Shown in pieces: positions 23,370-34,610 of a stretch of DNA of 64,000 bases (the first letter of the stretch is position 1; each line of letters begins with the position of its first letter). The notes under the pieces were generated by a model, which worked only from the letters and a program-made list of their open reading frames with translations, made no database searches and was not told the DNA's origin. The stretch lies in assembly GCA_907163375.1 (NCBI GenBank), contig CAJQUW010001637.1:1-64000 (forward strand), given 5' to 3'. Origin of the DNA: Prostheceraeus crozeri. Lineage: Eukaryota; Platyhelminthes; Polycladida; Euryleptidae. Both the position numbers and the translations under genes were made by a program.

Positions 23370-25107
23370 CGTGGTGTGATCCAAAATGTCCCGGACTAAC
23401 CTACTTGCAGATAACCTGTGATAACGAATACTACTTCAGATGTAAATTTAGGTCTTTAAGGCATGAGAAATATGGTTGCCGAAATTTTTCCGGTCAGTTT
23501 TCTATTTTTTCAAAATTTTCAAACATTTTTGTCTGAATTTCAAGATTTTCCTATAAATTCTAGCGATTTAGAATTAATATATTTAGATTAACTTGACAGT
23601 TAAGCTATCACTAATAACCTGACTAATAATTAACGGAAAAACAAATGTTTTGTTCCAGAAAACAGTTTACTTTTCAATGTATGAGCCGTTAGCATTCGTC
23701 ACTTTTTGCCAACGAAGTCTCAATTCACAAAAAGCTTTATGAAAAAATTCCGGTGTCAAAGAATCAAAAAACTCAGTAACTGCATCCCGCAGTTCAACTG
23801 GCGATTCAAAATGGTGTCCACGAAGATGCTTTTTGAAGAATCTAAACAGATAGAAGTCACTTGGGGCCAAGTCAGGTGAATAAGGAGGATGGCTCAATAG
23901 TTGAAATCCGTTTCTCGTTAAGGCATTGGTTGTCTCCTGTGAGGTGTGAATCGGAGCATTGTCATGAAGCAAGTAGAGGGGAATGTTTCGTGGCTTTCTC
24001 ATTTTCTTCCTCGCTTCAGATAACAGATTGGAATAATATTCGCTATTGATTCTTACTCCTTTATCCGCAAAGTCAACCAGTTGGATTCCCGAAGCGTTCC
24101 AAAAGACCGTCAGCATCAACGACCGGCGATGTGATGTTCCGGATCGCATTTTCAAAGGGGCAGACTCGCCTGATTTTCGCCACTCTGCAGATTCTCGCTT
24201 ACTTTGAGGCAGATACAAACTTAAAGGTGTTTCATCCTCTGTAAGGATGCAGTTCAGAAACTGATCTCCGTGCATTTCGAGGAGATCCAAATTTGACTGT
24301 GCCGCCAGAAGTCTGTTCTCCTTCATTTCAGGTGACAGAAACTTCGGTACGAAACGTGATGCCAGTTTGCGATATCCAAGTCTTTCGATGATGTCATGAC
24401 AGGAGTGATAACTGATTCGCAACTCTCTTGACAACTCACGGATGGTTATCCTTCTGTGTGCTGTAATCACTTCATCGCACTGACTCGATTTCTCTTCCGG
24501 AATCTCCTGCGGCCGACCAACAGTTGAAAAATCTTGCTCCACAGATTGTCTTCCGCGTTTAAATTCGCTTATCCAGAAATAAGCAGTAGTTCTCGATGGA
24601 GCTTTGCTTCCATATGCCAGGCTTAATTCCTTTAGAATGTCACCATTAGCGAAGCCGCGGATCAGGAGGTATCGTATCACACTGCGATATTCGACTGAAG
24701 ACACGCTTGTCACATCCATCATGAAAACTGATAGAACAAAGAACTATCGTTGACACGGATTTCTTAATGAATGCGTGCTGAATGAACTTCACTGATTGAT
24801 ATCGTAACACATGAAGCAATTAACAAAAGACATGCAATATTCATGGCAAAGATATCCGTCAAATAAGGTACAAATCAAAATCAATCTAACTATAACAATA
24901 AGACAAATCGGATCTCGATCAATTCAGAAAATACAGAAATTCATGTTAAAATGTAAAAATATTTTTTAAAAATAGAAAACTGACCGGAAAAATTTCGGCG
25001 ACCATATTTCTCATGCCTTAAAGACCTAAATTTACATCTGAAGTAGTATTCGTTATCACAGGTTATCTGCAAGTAGGTTAGTCCGGGACATTTTGGATCA
25101 CACCACG
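23370..25107 (-). mobile_element. Mariner transposon, apparently complete, with 140-bp terminal inverted repeats
   Basis: The left end starts CGTGGTGTGATCCAAAATGT after a TA at 23368-23369. The right end is its reverse complement, ending at 25107 before TA at 25108-25109. The inverted repeats run 23370-23509 and 24968-25107, about 140 bp each, with one visible mismatch (GGTTGCC against GGTCGCC). Total length is 1738 bp. Most mariners have inverted repeats of about 30 bp, so these are long. An intact transposase frame lies between them. Near-identical ends plus the intact frame indicate a recent insertion. Confidence 0.93.
23667..24722 (-). CDS. Mariner-family transposase, DD34D, intact
   Basis: The frame encodes 351 residues, the usual mariner length, from an ATG at 24722 to a stop at 23667. 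It cuts and pastes the transposon at TA sites in the nucleus. The N-terminal half (about residues 10-115) is the paired helix-turn-helix DNA-binding part. The linker word usually written WVPHEL is FVPKFL here (residues 124-129). The catalytic triad is Asp163 (in TEDET), Asp254 (in LLHDNAPIHT) and Asp289 (in YSPDLAPSDF). The last two have 34 residues between them, hence DD34D. YSPDLAP and the C-terminal block are intact. The start is the first ATG pair after the right inverted repeat (MMD). No internal stop or frameshift is present. Activity is plausible but not shown. Confidence 0.95.
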   Translation of the reverse strand: MMDVTSVSSVEYRSVIRYLLIRGFANGDILKELSLAYGSKAPSRTTAYFWISEFKRGRQSVEQDFSTVGRPQEIPEEKSSQCDEVITAHRRITIRELSRELRISYHSCHDIIERLGYRKLASRFVPKFLSPEMKENRLLAAQSNLDLLEMHGDQFLNCILTEDETPLSLYLPQSKRESAEWRKSGESAPLKMRSGTSHRRSLMLTVFWNASGIQLVDFADKGVRINSEYYSNLLSEARKKMRKPRNIPLYLLHDNAPIHTSQETTNALTRNGFQLLSHPPYSPDLAPSDFYLFRFFKKHLRGHHFESPVELRDAVTEFFDSLTPEFFHKAFCELRLRWQKVTNANGSYIEK

Positions 25108-25420
25108 TACATGTGACTTATTTTATGATATCATATCTTCTTGTGTATCTGCAGTTCCTGGTGAAATGATTTCCTTTCTTTCGAGTGCTTTTTTTAAAAA
25201 AAGTCTCGTTTTTGCCGAAATCATCAATCTGCTACCTATTGGATTTACAAACATGTGTTTTACTTTGATCTTTTCCGACAAACTAGAGGAACCGGGAAGT
25301 CGGCAGACACGCAGAATCACAATCGATATGGAGTGTAGCCATGAATTCTCATTTCGTCCTCGTTCCTCACAGAAACTCGTGCTGACGGACGGACAAGATG
25401 GCAGGGGTGGGCCGATGTGA

Positions 25421-28400
25421 CAAAGTGTGAGAGGATATGACCTGTTTTCATCTCAAAATATAAAGTGACAAAATGCGCATTTTTCATTGCTAGTGTGACA
25501 AATGTGACAAATATCACATTAAACACAAAATAATTTGACAGAGGTAATGCTTTTTCAGTAGTTTGACATAGCATAATGAGGTTTAAAGTCACTCAGGTGC
25601 ATTGACTTTATCAGAGCAAAATAACGTAAAGGTCTTATTATTCAAGGAAGTCATTTTTCTAATGCTTCTGAACAATAAGCCTATAGACCTATTCTTTAAT
25701 TTTCATTTGTACTCGGAATATGTAGGAAAGATACTTTTCTCCGTGCTCCGAATTGCACCCCGCCAAGTAAATTGTGCTGCTATTTGTTCACTTTTTTAAA
25801 GTTGACGCTGAACGTGGTGCAGCAATTGCACAACCCAATTGCAACAGTCATTCTATGTGGCCATATGTTTTTCGATTGTCATTTCCAGATCGTAGGACTA
25901 CTTGTGATGTTATAGTTTCAATAATGCACGCAAGCAAAGGATTTTAAAACTATTTTAGTAGTATTTATTCCCTGGAAACTAAATTACGAGTAAAAGTGCT
26001 CTTTTTGCGAAATAATATTGTCCTTGAATTCATATTGTTAAATTTGTTCCGAACAGGTGCTTATTTTTCATTATCAAAATGAATTCAACCAGTAAAAGAA
26101 GTCATAATTGCAATGAGATCATAGCGTTTGAGTGTAATTTTTCACCTAAAGGAGAGGTGGGCTATAAAATCGAAGTATTTCAAATCGCCTTCAACATCAG
26201 CTCATCTTGTAAAGCTGGCTTTTCTGAGCACTATGCACTAATTTGATCAAAGTTAACCCAAAAATGAGCAGGTGCGGCCCATTTGAAAAATTACGATGAA
26301 GTTACTAAAAATAGCTACATAATGCCCAATATGAAAGTGCTTATTATTTACACCAGACTTATGAAGAGTCAATGTTCAATAAAAAAAGTATACAAAGCAT
26401 CAGTCACAAACAAATTATCAGGTTTAAACGTCAAAACTTTCCTAGTAATGTCAAATACTGCTATAATAACTTATGGGAACATCTAAACATTGTTCACATT
26501 CTGAAATGTTGTGTGCTTAAGATGTCTCCATCTCATCATGTCATCGAATGGGTCAGACCGTTCAATGTGATCTGTCTTAAATGGTCCGTCTGTGTGATTA
26601 CTAATGCAGTTACGCGTTCGGTGTCTGTATTCCTCCGACGCTTTTCATTAATATTCCACTCGGCAAAGCAAGGTTCGTTTCAAAAATAGTATTCTCACAA
26701 GTTGGTCCTGAAACTCAGTTTTTGATGAAACTTTTAGGGAAAGTTACGAAACGAAATTTATTTGAAGGAACTAGGATATCGTAGGAACTATCTCAGCAAG
26801 AGCGACATTCAAAATCCATGCGCCTGAAAATCAATTGCCACTTGCGGTATAGTGGAAACATGTCGAGGTTGGCTTAAGTAAGCCTATTTTGCATCATGTC
26901 AAGTAATTTCATTACAAATAGCATTTTCAAATTCCTCGTTTTTAAACTTATCCTAACTTTAGTCTTTTGTACATGAAGATGATTGTTGGATGGTAATCGA
27001 AAAATTTTGCACATCCGGATAAGAAATAATAATTAAAATCTTAGAAGTATTTGACTCTTTCTCATTCCAATTATGATGTCATGACTAGTCTGGGCATCTT
27101 CCAAATACCTTGTAACTAACTGCAGGAGGTAACTGATTATCCAGTTAAAATTTCAGGAAGCTGCAGCGGTTAAGGTGCTGCTAAGAACGTTCATGATACT
27201 TTTCATGATATCGCTTTGTACCAAGACCCTTTGTTTCACAATCAATAAAAAGATCATCTGCATCCATTGTATCTGCTTTGGTCTTCGTTAGTCATCTCCG
27301 GAAGAGAATCCGCATTGTCATCCGCATGTCAATTGTCATAAGCAATAGAATGTTGGGCAAAAACTTGTGATGTCGAATTTCGGTTAAGTCTGTATAAGAT
27401 GGAGGGGTTGGTAATTATTCGCGGATGAATGCTTTCGATATGCTACTTCGGTTCATAATTTAAGCTTGAAATCTGCACCAATGGGTACCTTGTATTTGTG
27501 TACCAATATGCGTTATATATTCTTCAGCTTTCACGCCAGGGCTACACAACATCTTGAGGTGACCACTCGAAAGAAAATATTTTGCCTCTTTTGATTGTCT
27601 CAATGCTCCTCGGTGCGATGTGTAGCTCGATTTTTGCTTGAATAGTCCCTGCATGATATTTAGGGAAGTCACTCTCTTGAAGAAGGCATCAACCGAAGAA
27701 CTTGGTTTTAAGCTCGATTTTATATTGGGCTACCGATTAAGTCTTACAGAGTGGACTCACACAACTTACGGAGCACTTTCAGTCGAACATTTTATGCCTT
27801 TTCTGATAAGATTACAAGTTCATGAAGCGCAGCTTGCAATTCTCCCTCGTAGTTTCTCACAAATATGTCAAAATTGCTCAGACTTTCCGGGTTCCTGATT
27901 GAATGACGAAGAAATCATTCCCTCACTGTCGAAGATATTGGGGTCGGACATTTTCTTTAAAAGGCCTAGGAAAATTAAGTGTTTGACTCGCCAGTTCTAA
28001 GGATTTGTTCTTCTCCTCCCTGCTTCTTCTGCACTTCAGATCGGTACTCATACGAGAGCTCATTTGTCATCTTCAAAATTTGGATAAGTATATATAATGG
28101 TCATTTGTGTATTTATTGCTAGTGAAAATCACATCGAGTTACCAAAAAAATTATCGGTTAAAAATTCATAGATCGCATTCTTCCGGATGATCTGCAAGAG
28201 GCAATCGATTTCCCGGTTGATTCCTTGTAACAGAAACATGCACTTGAAATGTTGCTGCGAGCGTTCCTGTCATTCGAGTATCACTTCTAGACTTTCCGTG
28301 GACAGAGTTTCGGGACCATTTTCACCACCAACCTATAATAGGCCTACGTGTGTATATCTTTACGTAGTTGGAAGTAAGCATAATTGTGATTTCAGAAACT

Positions 28401-30405
28401 AAATTTTGAAGCTATGATACAGCAATGAAATATTAAGCAGAGGTTGAAAAAATTCATGCGCTGACATGTACACGTGTATCAGCTGAGAATCGAAAGGATA
28501 TAAAGAAAATGAAAATAGTAACCCGGGGGCCGAAAGTTTAGGAATTCTGGGACCCATTCATATAATTATTCAAAGAAAACACGAATGATGCTAATTTGCA
28601 TGCTAGGAATCCGCAGATCCATTTATAGTCAACCAACTGAAAGTCGCAGGTCCTTCATGTTGAAGCCATTGCTTAGTGCGAAATGTAATACTACATCAAC
28701 CGCGATATTTGTTTTCGTCCGCACCTACTCAATTTTGCACGGATTTCAACAGAGTTAGTATCAAAATGATCAGGAGACACTACTCATGGAAGTAAGCTGG
28801 TGTTTACATGGATTTGAACATGTGACCTTTTTTCGACCCTGTATAGCCCAACTCTACTTAAAGCACAGTTTAAAGTGTCCCGGCTTTACCCATGGCCTGT
28901 TTCGTTGTTACCCCAAATCTCAGGGATTAGTAAGAATCAATAAATTAAAGATTTCTCGATCTTGACCCATTGTAACCCTGCTGCCAGCATTATACTACTG
29001 TTACCTCTACATGTTGCTTGGAGCAATGTTGTTGTTTTATTCTTCCAGTTTTCAATCATAACATTTCGTGTAATGCGAAAAGTTTTTAGCCAATCCCCAA
29101 TAGATAATAGTGAATCAACCTTATTGTACAGACTAATTTACGTGATCACTACCTGGCATAATTCCAAGGTATTATCAGAAAATGTTGTTACATTGCCATC
29201 GATTTCCCTTAATTTCAATGAATCGTTTTGGAGACACCGGATGGATGTTGTAAAACGGGTATAAATTAGCTTTGTTAGCTTTTGATGATAATAGAATTTT
29301 AGGAGAGTCATTCTGCGCGTGACGGAGTAGTCCTGCCGATATTTGTTACATTTATCGCCAACAACAAGTGTTGTAACGTAATCTTTTCATTAACAGAGCT
29401 TATAATCACTCCATTCGAATCGTCCAGAACTTGCAATTGACAAATAGAATTATTTCCATCTTAATGACAGTGACAATGGAGACTCTATAGATCACGATAC
29501 AAAACTGAGTTCGTAAGCAAATGTAGCAATTATCTTGTTAGTGCAAGTACATTCGTGTCGAGAAGTCATTGTTTGAAAAGAATGAAAATAATGGAATTGT
29601 TGTTGAGCATCAATCTTCTTGGTCAGGCAAAAATAACATTTTTCTTTTGTCTGACAAATGTATTGAATAATGCTTTTATCTAATCTCCCAAACAACAAGT
29701 TATTATATACAAAAATACACTTGTCACTGCTGTGTAAAATTATGCTCTGCAGGAAAATCTTGCGTTAAACGAATCCCCGTATATCATGCAAAAGATCAAT
29801 TGGAAATGGGAGGCGCGCGTATTCTAAGATCATTCTTTCTAGCTTTAAATTAAGAAGATAACATTGATGTGTTGAAGTTGTATCTGTTAGTTGTCTTTGA
29901 TACCCTGAAATGTACTTATATGTTTTTGAGACATGTGAATGGACACATTGTCGATACATGATAATTACATAAAATATTGAATAGCACCAGTTCGCCATAG
30001 ATGTCCTCAGACTTGAGCAATTTGCGCTCTAAATTCTTTCCCAGCCGAAAGCGCTGCCGTTTCTCCCTAGAAGGACTCGTCTGCACGACTCGGAAGGCCC
30101 AAACTAGCCTATGAAATCCAGAATGACTGAAAGACTGCACAGCAGACGACTCGTGTGACTGTTAATCATGAAAGTTAGCATGATGGATAGTAGCATTTAA
30201 TGTTTTCTGCTTTGCATTTCACAGCATTATTTGAAAAACACCGTAAACTTAGAGAAATTGGATGAACTATCTAAATTTGTTCTTTTGCGTATTTACGAGG
30301 CATGATAAGGAAACATGCTTTGCTACAAGGTGGTATCATTGTAGTTTCGGATTTCGCATTTCGCATTTCGAATTTTCTCATATACTACCTGCACTCAAAT
30401 AGAAT
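25421..30405. other. 5-kb intergenic stretch without supported genes
   Basis: I see no exon with good splice sites and a recognisable product. Short open stretches at 26372-26689, 27638-27898 and 28962-29264 have no motif. A GTGACAAA-rich patch lies at 25420-25520. Nothing else is structured enough to name. Confidence 0.45.
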
Positions 30406-31250
30406 CAGGGTGGTCGCGTGTACTCGATTTTCGCTGATATACTCGAATGTACTAGAATTTTAATTTATGTGCTCGAATATACTCGAATTCTATTTGATGC
30501 ACTCGAGCTCTGATAAGTGATTGAAAGCATTTCTACTAATCGCCACTACTAGAAGTATTTCACAGCGTTACTACTCTGATCATTCCTATTACATGCATAT
30601 AGTCTCTACATATGACTTATTATAAAAATTAATTCTCACAAGCTTCATAATGATATGACGTGCGCGTTAACAAAACATCACTTTTCGGAATGTTGGCGTC
30701 GAAATTCGAATGATGGAACTGGTTCAAATTAATAATAAAACTTTTATAGATTGCTGTGATATTAAATTGATTAACTCCATTTTCTCTGCATCACATAAAC
30801 TGTCATTTCTTGTAACTGATGGGTTCTTGTTTTTTATATGCTTTAAAGTCTGAATCAGAAACTACTCAGGTTTCTATTCCTGTAAATTGTTAATGGCACA
30901 AACGAAGAAGAGTTTGTGAAAGGAGACGTACGGCAACTCCTTACCTCCATAGTCTAGGTGTTCACCTTAGTCAAGTGATAGCACATCCAGAACCTCCCAC
31001 ACAGGGTTCGTGCTACGCTTCAATCGGTAAAGAAAAGACGTGAAGAGATTGAGATGATGTAGCTGATTTATTAGATCTTCCTAAGCACTCTTACTGATAT
31101 TGATACTGTTCGCATTGTTTTCACTCTATTAGTATTGATACTTTTAAATACTGTCGCTATTACGCTTTCATATACATTTGTGTACTCGATTTTTCTATAT
31201 CTTGTGTGCTCGAATGTACCAGATTTTTTCAGGCAAACATGGCCACCATG
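30406..31250. repeat. Possible decayed element bounded by imperfect inverted ends and repeated ACTCGA words
   Basis: The left end CAGGGTGGTCGCGTGTACTC and the reverse complement of the right end (CATGGTGGCCATGTTTGCC) match at about two thirds of positions. Just inside each end lies GTGTACTCGATTTT followed by CTCGAATGTAC. I found no target duplication. It may be an old DNA transposon. Confidence 0.3.
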
Positions 31251-31339
31251 TAGAACGCACGTCGAAATTGATCAATTAAGAGCTTTTTGTGAGCTTCATC
31301 ATCAAGCCATTACCGTTGAACTGTGACTACCAGACTTGT

Positions 31340-31520
31340 GTCATTTACTCATGAAATGCAATTAATTGCAATTACAAATTACTTACTTAAAAAAGTAGTT
31401 GATTACAATTATTAATAACTATGTTATTACTGAGTTGCAATTCAATTACTTTGTAATTACTTTAGATAATTGTCGATGTTTCTATGCGTTTTCCCATCAT
31501 TTTGTTTGCTATTCTAAGGA
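31340..31520. repeat. AATTAC-rich low-complexity patch
   Basis: Multiple AATTACAATTAC and TTGTAATTAC words in both orientations within 180 bp. They resemble the low-complexity ends of some MITEs. Confidence 0.45.
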
Positions 31521-32397
31521 TAATTACAATTACTCCCTGGAAAGCAGACCACGATTGTAGCACTGACTATAATCCCAGCTACAGGGATGAGCAACCGTGA
31601 CCCAAATCGAAACACTCCATTGTAACTGGTTATCCTTTTTTGCGACGGACAAAGCATGTGCGAGTAGAGCACACATCGACAGAAGTTTCGTCGGAGAATA
31701 TCACTTGTGCCCAATCATTTTCACTCCGATTTTGATGGTCAAGTGCCAATTTCAACGATCGTTCTGCTGTGATGATGACAGCGATGGTGTTTTCAGTGGT
31801 CGATATGATTGTATTCCACTACGAAGCAAAGATCGTCAATTAGTTGAAAGATTCACTTTCGATGATTGACCACCAATATTCTTAGCCAGCTATCTAGATC
31901 TAAGACGAGGGTCCTTCATAATGTCTCAGGCAAATGCTTGTTCAGTTCTTTTGATCAGACGAATGTGTCCGCCTCAAAATTTACGCTTTGTATCGGTAGA
32001 ACCAGTCTACTTGAATAATTTGATAATACGCCCACAGCTTCGTCCAGAAACTTTCCAATGTATGCGAAATGTGGTTGATGCTCATGCCAGAATCATGATT
32101 AGCAATTATCAAAGGGCGAATATTCCGCGGTATATCCATAAGACTGCCTGATTGGTTGATCGAAAAGTAGCGTGCTCTAATGAATGGCATTTGTCCAACA
32201 GCTAAAAATAGTAACTGGCGACATACTGAAAATAATAACTCACGCAACAGACAAAAGAGGAAAGATAGTTATGCATATGATTGAAGTATAAAAAATCACG
32301 GAAATAGAAACCTTGTTTTCTCAACATTGCGTTAGCTTTTTTGAAAATTGATTTTTTTGCAAAATTGGCATGTGGGCTATTTTTTTGCTCAGCACTG
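31521..32397 (-). pseudogene. Tc1-like transposon remnant, 5' inverted-repeat end present
   Basis: On the minus strand the element starts CAGTGCTGAGCAAAAAAATA at 32397, next to TA at 32398-32399, which is a typical Tc1-family terminus. Transposase pieces follow: a helix-turn-helix word with SGMSINHISHTL near 32080-32120, PRLRSR near 31910, and VIFSDETS near 31695, which contains the first catalytic Asp. The rest of the catalytic domain and the other terminal repeat are missing, and the frame is broken by several stops and shifts. This is an old, 3'-truncated copy. Confidence 0.7.
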
Positions 32398-32399
32398 TA

Positions 32400-33418
32400 T
32401 TAAGTTTACGCTTGCATCTCTACTTAGATTTAAAGTGATTTACGGATTTAAATCGTGACTTCTAGAAGCATGTATGTAATTCTCTCTTTTTCCGAGGGGG
32501 AAGTTAAGTACTAGTTTATTGATTTTCATTTCCGGTGTGTAGGTTGTCGATAATTACCATTGTTCAACAAGTGGCTTGGCTGCTAAGCTTTTGATTTTTA
32601 AATGGCAAGCATTATATAGATGCATCGTGGTTATTTTATTAACGCTGGTACTACTTTCAAAATTCATTGAACGTGACTGCTTGTTTAAGAAATCTATTGC
32701 TGTCTTAAGCGTTGATTACACTTCTCAAAATTAATCGTATTCCGCCACATCGATGTGTATGTCTGTATTTAAGCATTTAAAATCGAGAGTTGAATCATAA
32801 GTTCGAACATGCAACCCACCTTCGAATATAACCCGCACCTAAATTGCACAAAATCATGCAATCCGCGGGTTAGATTAAAAATGGTATGCTTACCTATTTT
32901 CATTATCCAGACTTCCTCAAGTGGTTTTTTGATTCTATGTGAAAATGGAATTCGTTATCTAGGCAATATACTCGTGGGGTGGCTGTGTATCTGTGTTTAC
33001 GGGAGGAAAATCGTGTACATTTTTCACAGGCATCCTGCAGTTTATTGTGAATTGTAAAGTGCAGCAAATACGAAAATACTCATCAAAGTTACCGATCTTC
33101 CTTTGTCACATGTCCGGTATAGTTTAATGTGATAGCTCAATGCGCTTCTGTCGTTACTGGCAACCACTACAATGGGGAAGGTTTTTCTATTTAAATATTT
33201 ATGCTTGTGTTTTTTTTATATTTAAAATAAATCTCCTTCCGGTTCTTATTGTGATTTTATAGTGCGATTTGTCAGTGCTTAACATTAGGGTGATATCATC
33301 TATTTAGAAAGCATATTATTTCCAGCGTATTATTTTAAGCACATTCAATTGTGTATTCTCTCTGCTGCTTGATTTATTTAGCAAATTATTTGTTTTCACT
33401 GTTTTGTTTTTCTTGTAG
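32400..33418. other. Intergenic or first FBXW7 intron, nothing recognised
   Basis: About 1 kb ending in a good polypyrimidine tract and TAG at 33411-33418. No other supported feature. Confidence 0.4.
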
Positions 33419-33474
33419 CCAAATGTCATCGTAATGCTACATGCTCGGAGGATAATTGGACGTCGAAAAATTCG
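33419..33474 (+). CDS. FBXW7: Candidate upstream exon of FBXW7 (56 nt)
   Basis: This small exon candidate is bounded by a strong acceptor (TTTTTCTTGTAG) and the consensus donor GTAAGT. Read with two leading bases of a split codon it gives KCHRNATCSEDNWTSKNS with no stop, and it ends in phase with the next candidate exon at 34498. The N-terminal region of FBXW7 is poorly conserved between animals, so sequence similarity cannot confirm it. Position, orientation, phase and splice quality are the only support. An alternative is a chance pairing of splice-like sequences, or an exon of a separate gene. It would need an upstream exon that I could not find. Confidence 0.45.
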
Positions 33475-34497
33475 GTAAGTTATCCTCATTACATTTATCC
33501 TAACTTACATTTAATCTAAGTGCAACCTTTAAGTGCGATGGAGGCAAGTCATCTCATGGGCGTTAAAAGATTTAGCTAGTTGAAGCTAGTTGTTTAGCTA
33601 TAACATTAATTGACCACGTAAAATATTGTGTACTTTGGGTCAGCGCTTTCCACCACTCCCTGAAGGCTAGAACTTGCGAACGCTGATGTAGTATTGTAAC
33701 AATATATTTGCACTCTTTTGTAGGCTTGCTTGCTTCTGTTATATAAGTTCTTGATATCCTTCTCAGCAAATCCTGTAGGCATTGGTTATGGCTACACTGC
33801 AGATGCAGAGTTAGATTGCACCAGCAGATTTGTAGAAATGATCTACATGTCTGCCTACTTGCACTTTTATAAAAACTTATCTTAGTAAACTATACGATAG
33901 ATCAGGCTATTGTGGGCAAATATATGCCAAATAATTACAAGATCATAATCATATAATCTAGAATTGCTTCAGAATATTTTTAGTCCCACAAAATCTAGTA
34001 TTTTATTTTGAATTGACGAGCATAAAATTCGAATTCGCGCGGATTGATCGGAATCTTTCAGGTGAAATCGAATACACTTCCCACTCAGCCCTACTTTTAG
34101 CGGGTATATTTATCAGAAGTAAAATCCATAATGCTAAAGAATAAATGAAACCACTTAATTGAATTTCCCAGCTGGTAAATTTTCGAATCAAGCGAATTTC
34201 CATTTTGGGTTTTCAGTGGATTTTAGGCTATGAAATGTTGACCAATGCAATTTGAGTCGCTGTTTTCACTAATTGGGAGTGACTGAATAAGCGGTTTCTA
34301 CATGCTCTCACCTCAAGAATGACAGTGGGATAAATCAACCGGCCATGCGAGAGAAAACATGTCCATATTGTGATAACAAGATCATAATAATATTTTTCTG
34401 TGTTATTTATGTTTTTTAGATAAAGCCCTGATTTCAACCATTGGCATTTCTAATTAAGGCTGCACATGTGTACTGTACGTTAAACTTGTATTTTCAG
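33475..34497 (+). other. Intron between candidate FBXW7 exons
   Basis: Starts GTAAGT and ends TTTTCAG. No repeat or embedded gene recognised. Confidence 0.4.
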
Positions 34498-34610
34498 AGC
34501 AACGGTCGGCGCAAGCGGCGAATAAATGACTGTAGAATGGATCCTCTTGAGGCGGAAGAGCTTTCACCCGAACAGGAAAAGGATATGATGCCAAAGATTA
34601 AGAAGCTTAA
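34498..34610 (+). CDS. FBXW7: FBXW7 exon with basic nuclear-signal-like cluster (113 nt)
   Basis: Flanked by TTGTATTTTCAG and GTAAGT, this exon encodes SNGRRKRRIND, then an acidic patch (DPLEAEELSPEQEKD) and a basic end (PKIKKLK). RRKRR and KIKK look like nuclear localisation signals, in keeping with the nuclear vertebrate FBXW7 isoform, whose N-terminal region is also basic and acidic by turns. It ends after two bases (AA) of a codon. The F-box exon at 42468 starts with one base (G) and then continues in frame, so the junction restores AAG for Lys. The intron in between is 7.9 kb. Phase agreement with both neighbours supports it, while its assignment to FBXW7 rather than another gene is inferred. 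Confidence 0.6.

Larger units (their letters stand above)
19168..25420 (+). pseudogene. Unrecognised decayed coding-like tract, interrupted by two transposons
   Basis: Coding-like patches lie in one direction at 19168-19350, 20345-20653, 22987-23369 and 25110-25420. The first is preceded by TTTTATCATTTCAG and followed by a GT donor, and its phase fits an acceptor at 20343-20344 (TCAG). The peptides are acidic and Glu/Lys/Ser-rich, as in a coiled-coil protein, but I recognise no family. The middle patches carry several interruptions, so the gene is decayed or my exon limits are wrong. A hAT-like element (20654-22986) and a mariner (23370-25107) sit inside it. After the mariner target TA the frame from 23189 stays open to a stop at 25418-25420. 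It could be a host pseudogene or part of an older repeat. Confidence 0.35.

Noticed and set aside
23861-24049. Plus-strand open frame inside the mariner
   Set aside because: Shadow of the intact transposase on the minus strand.
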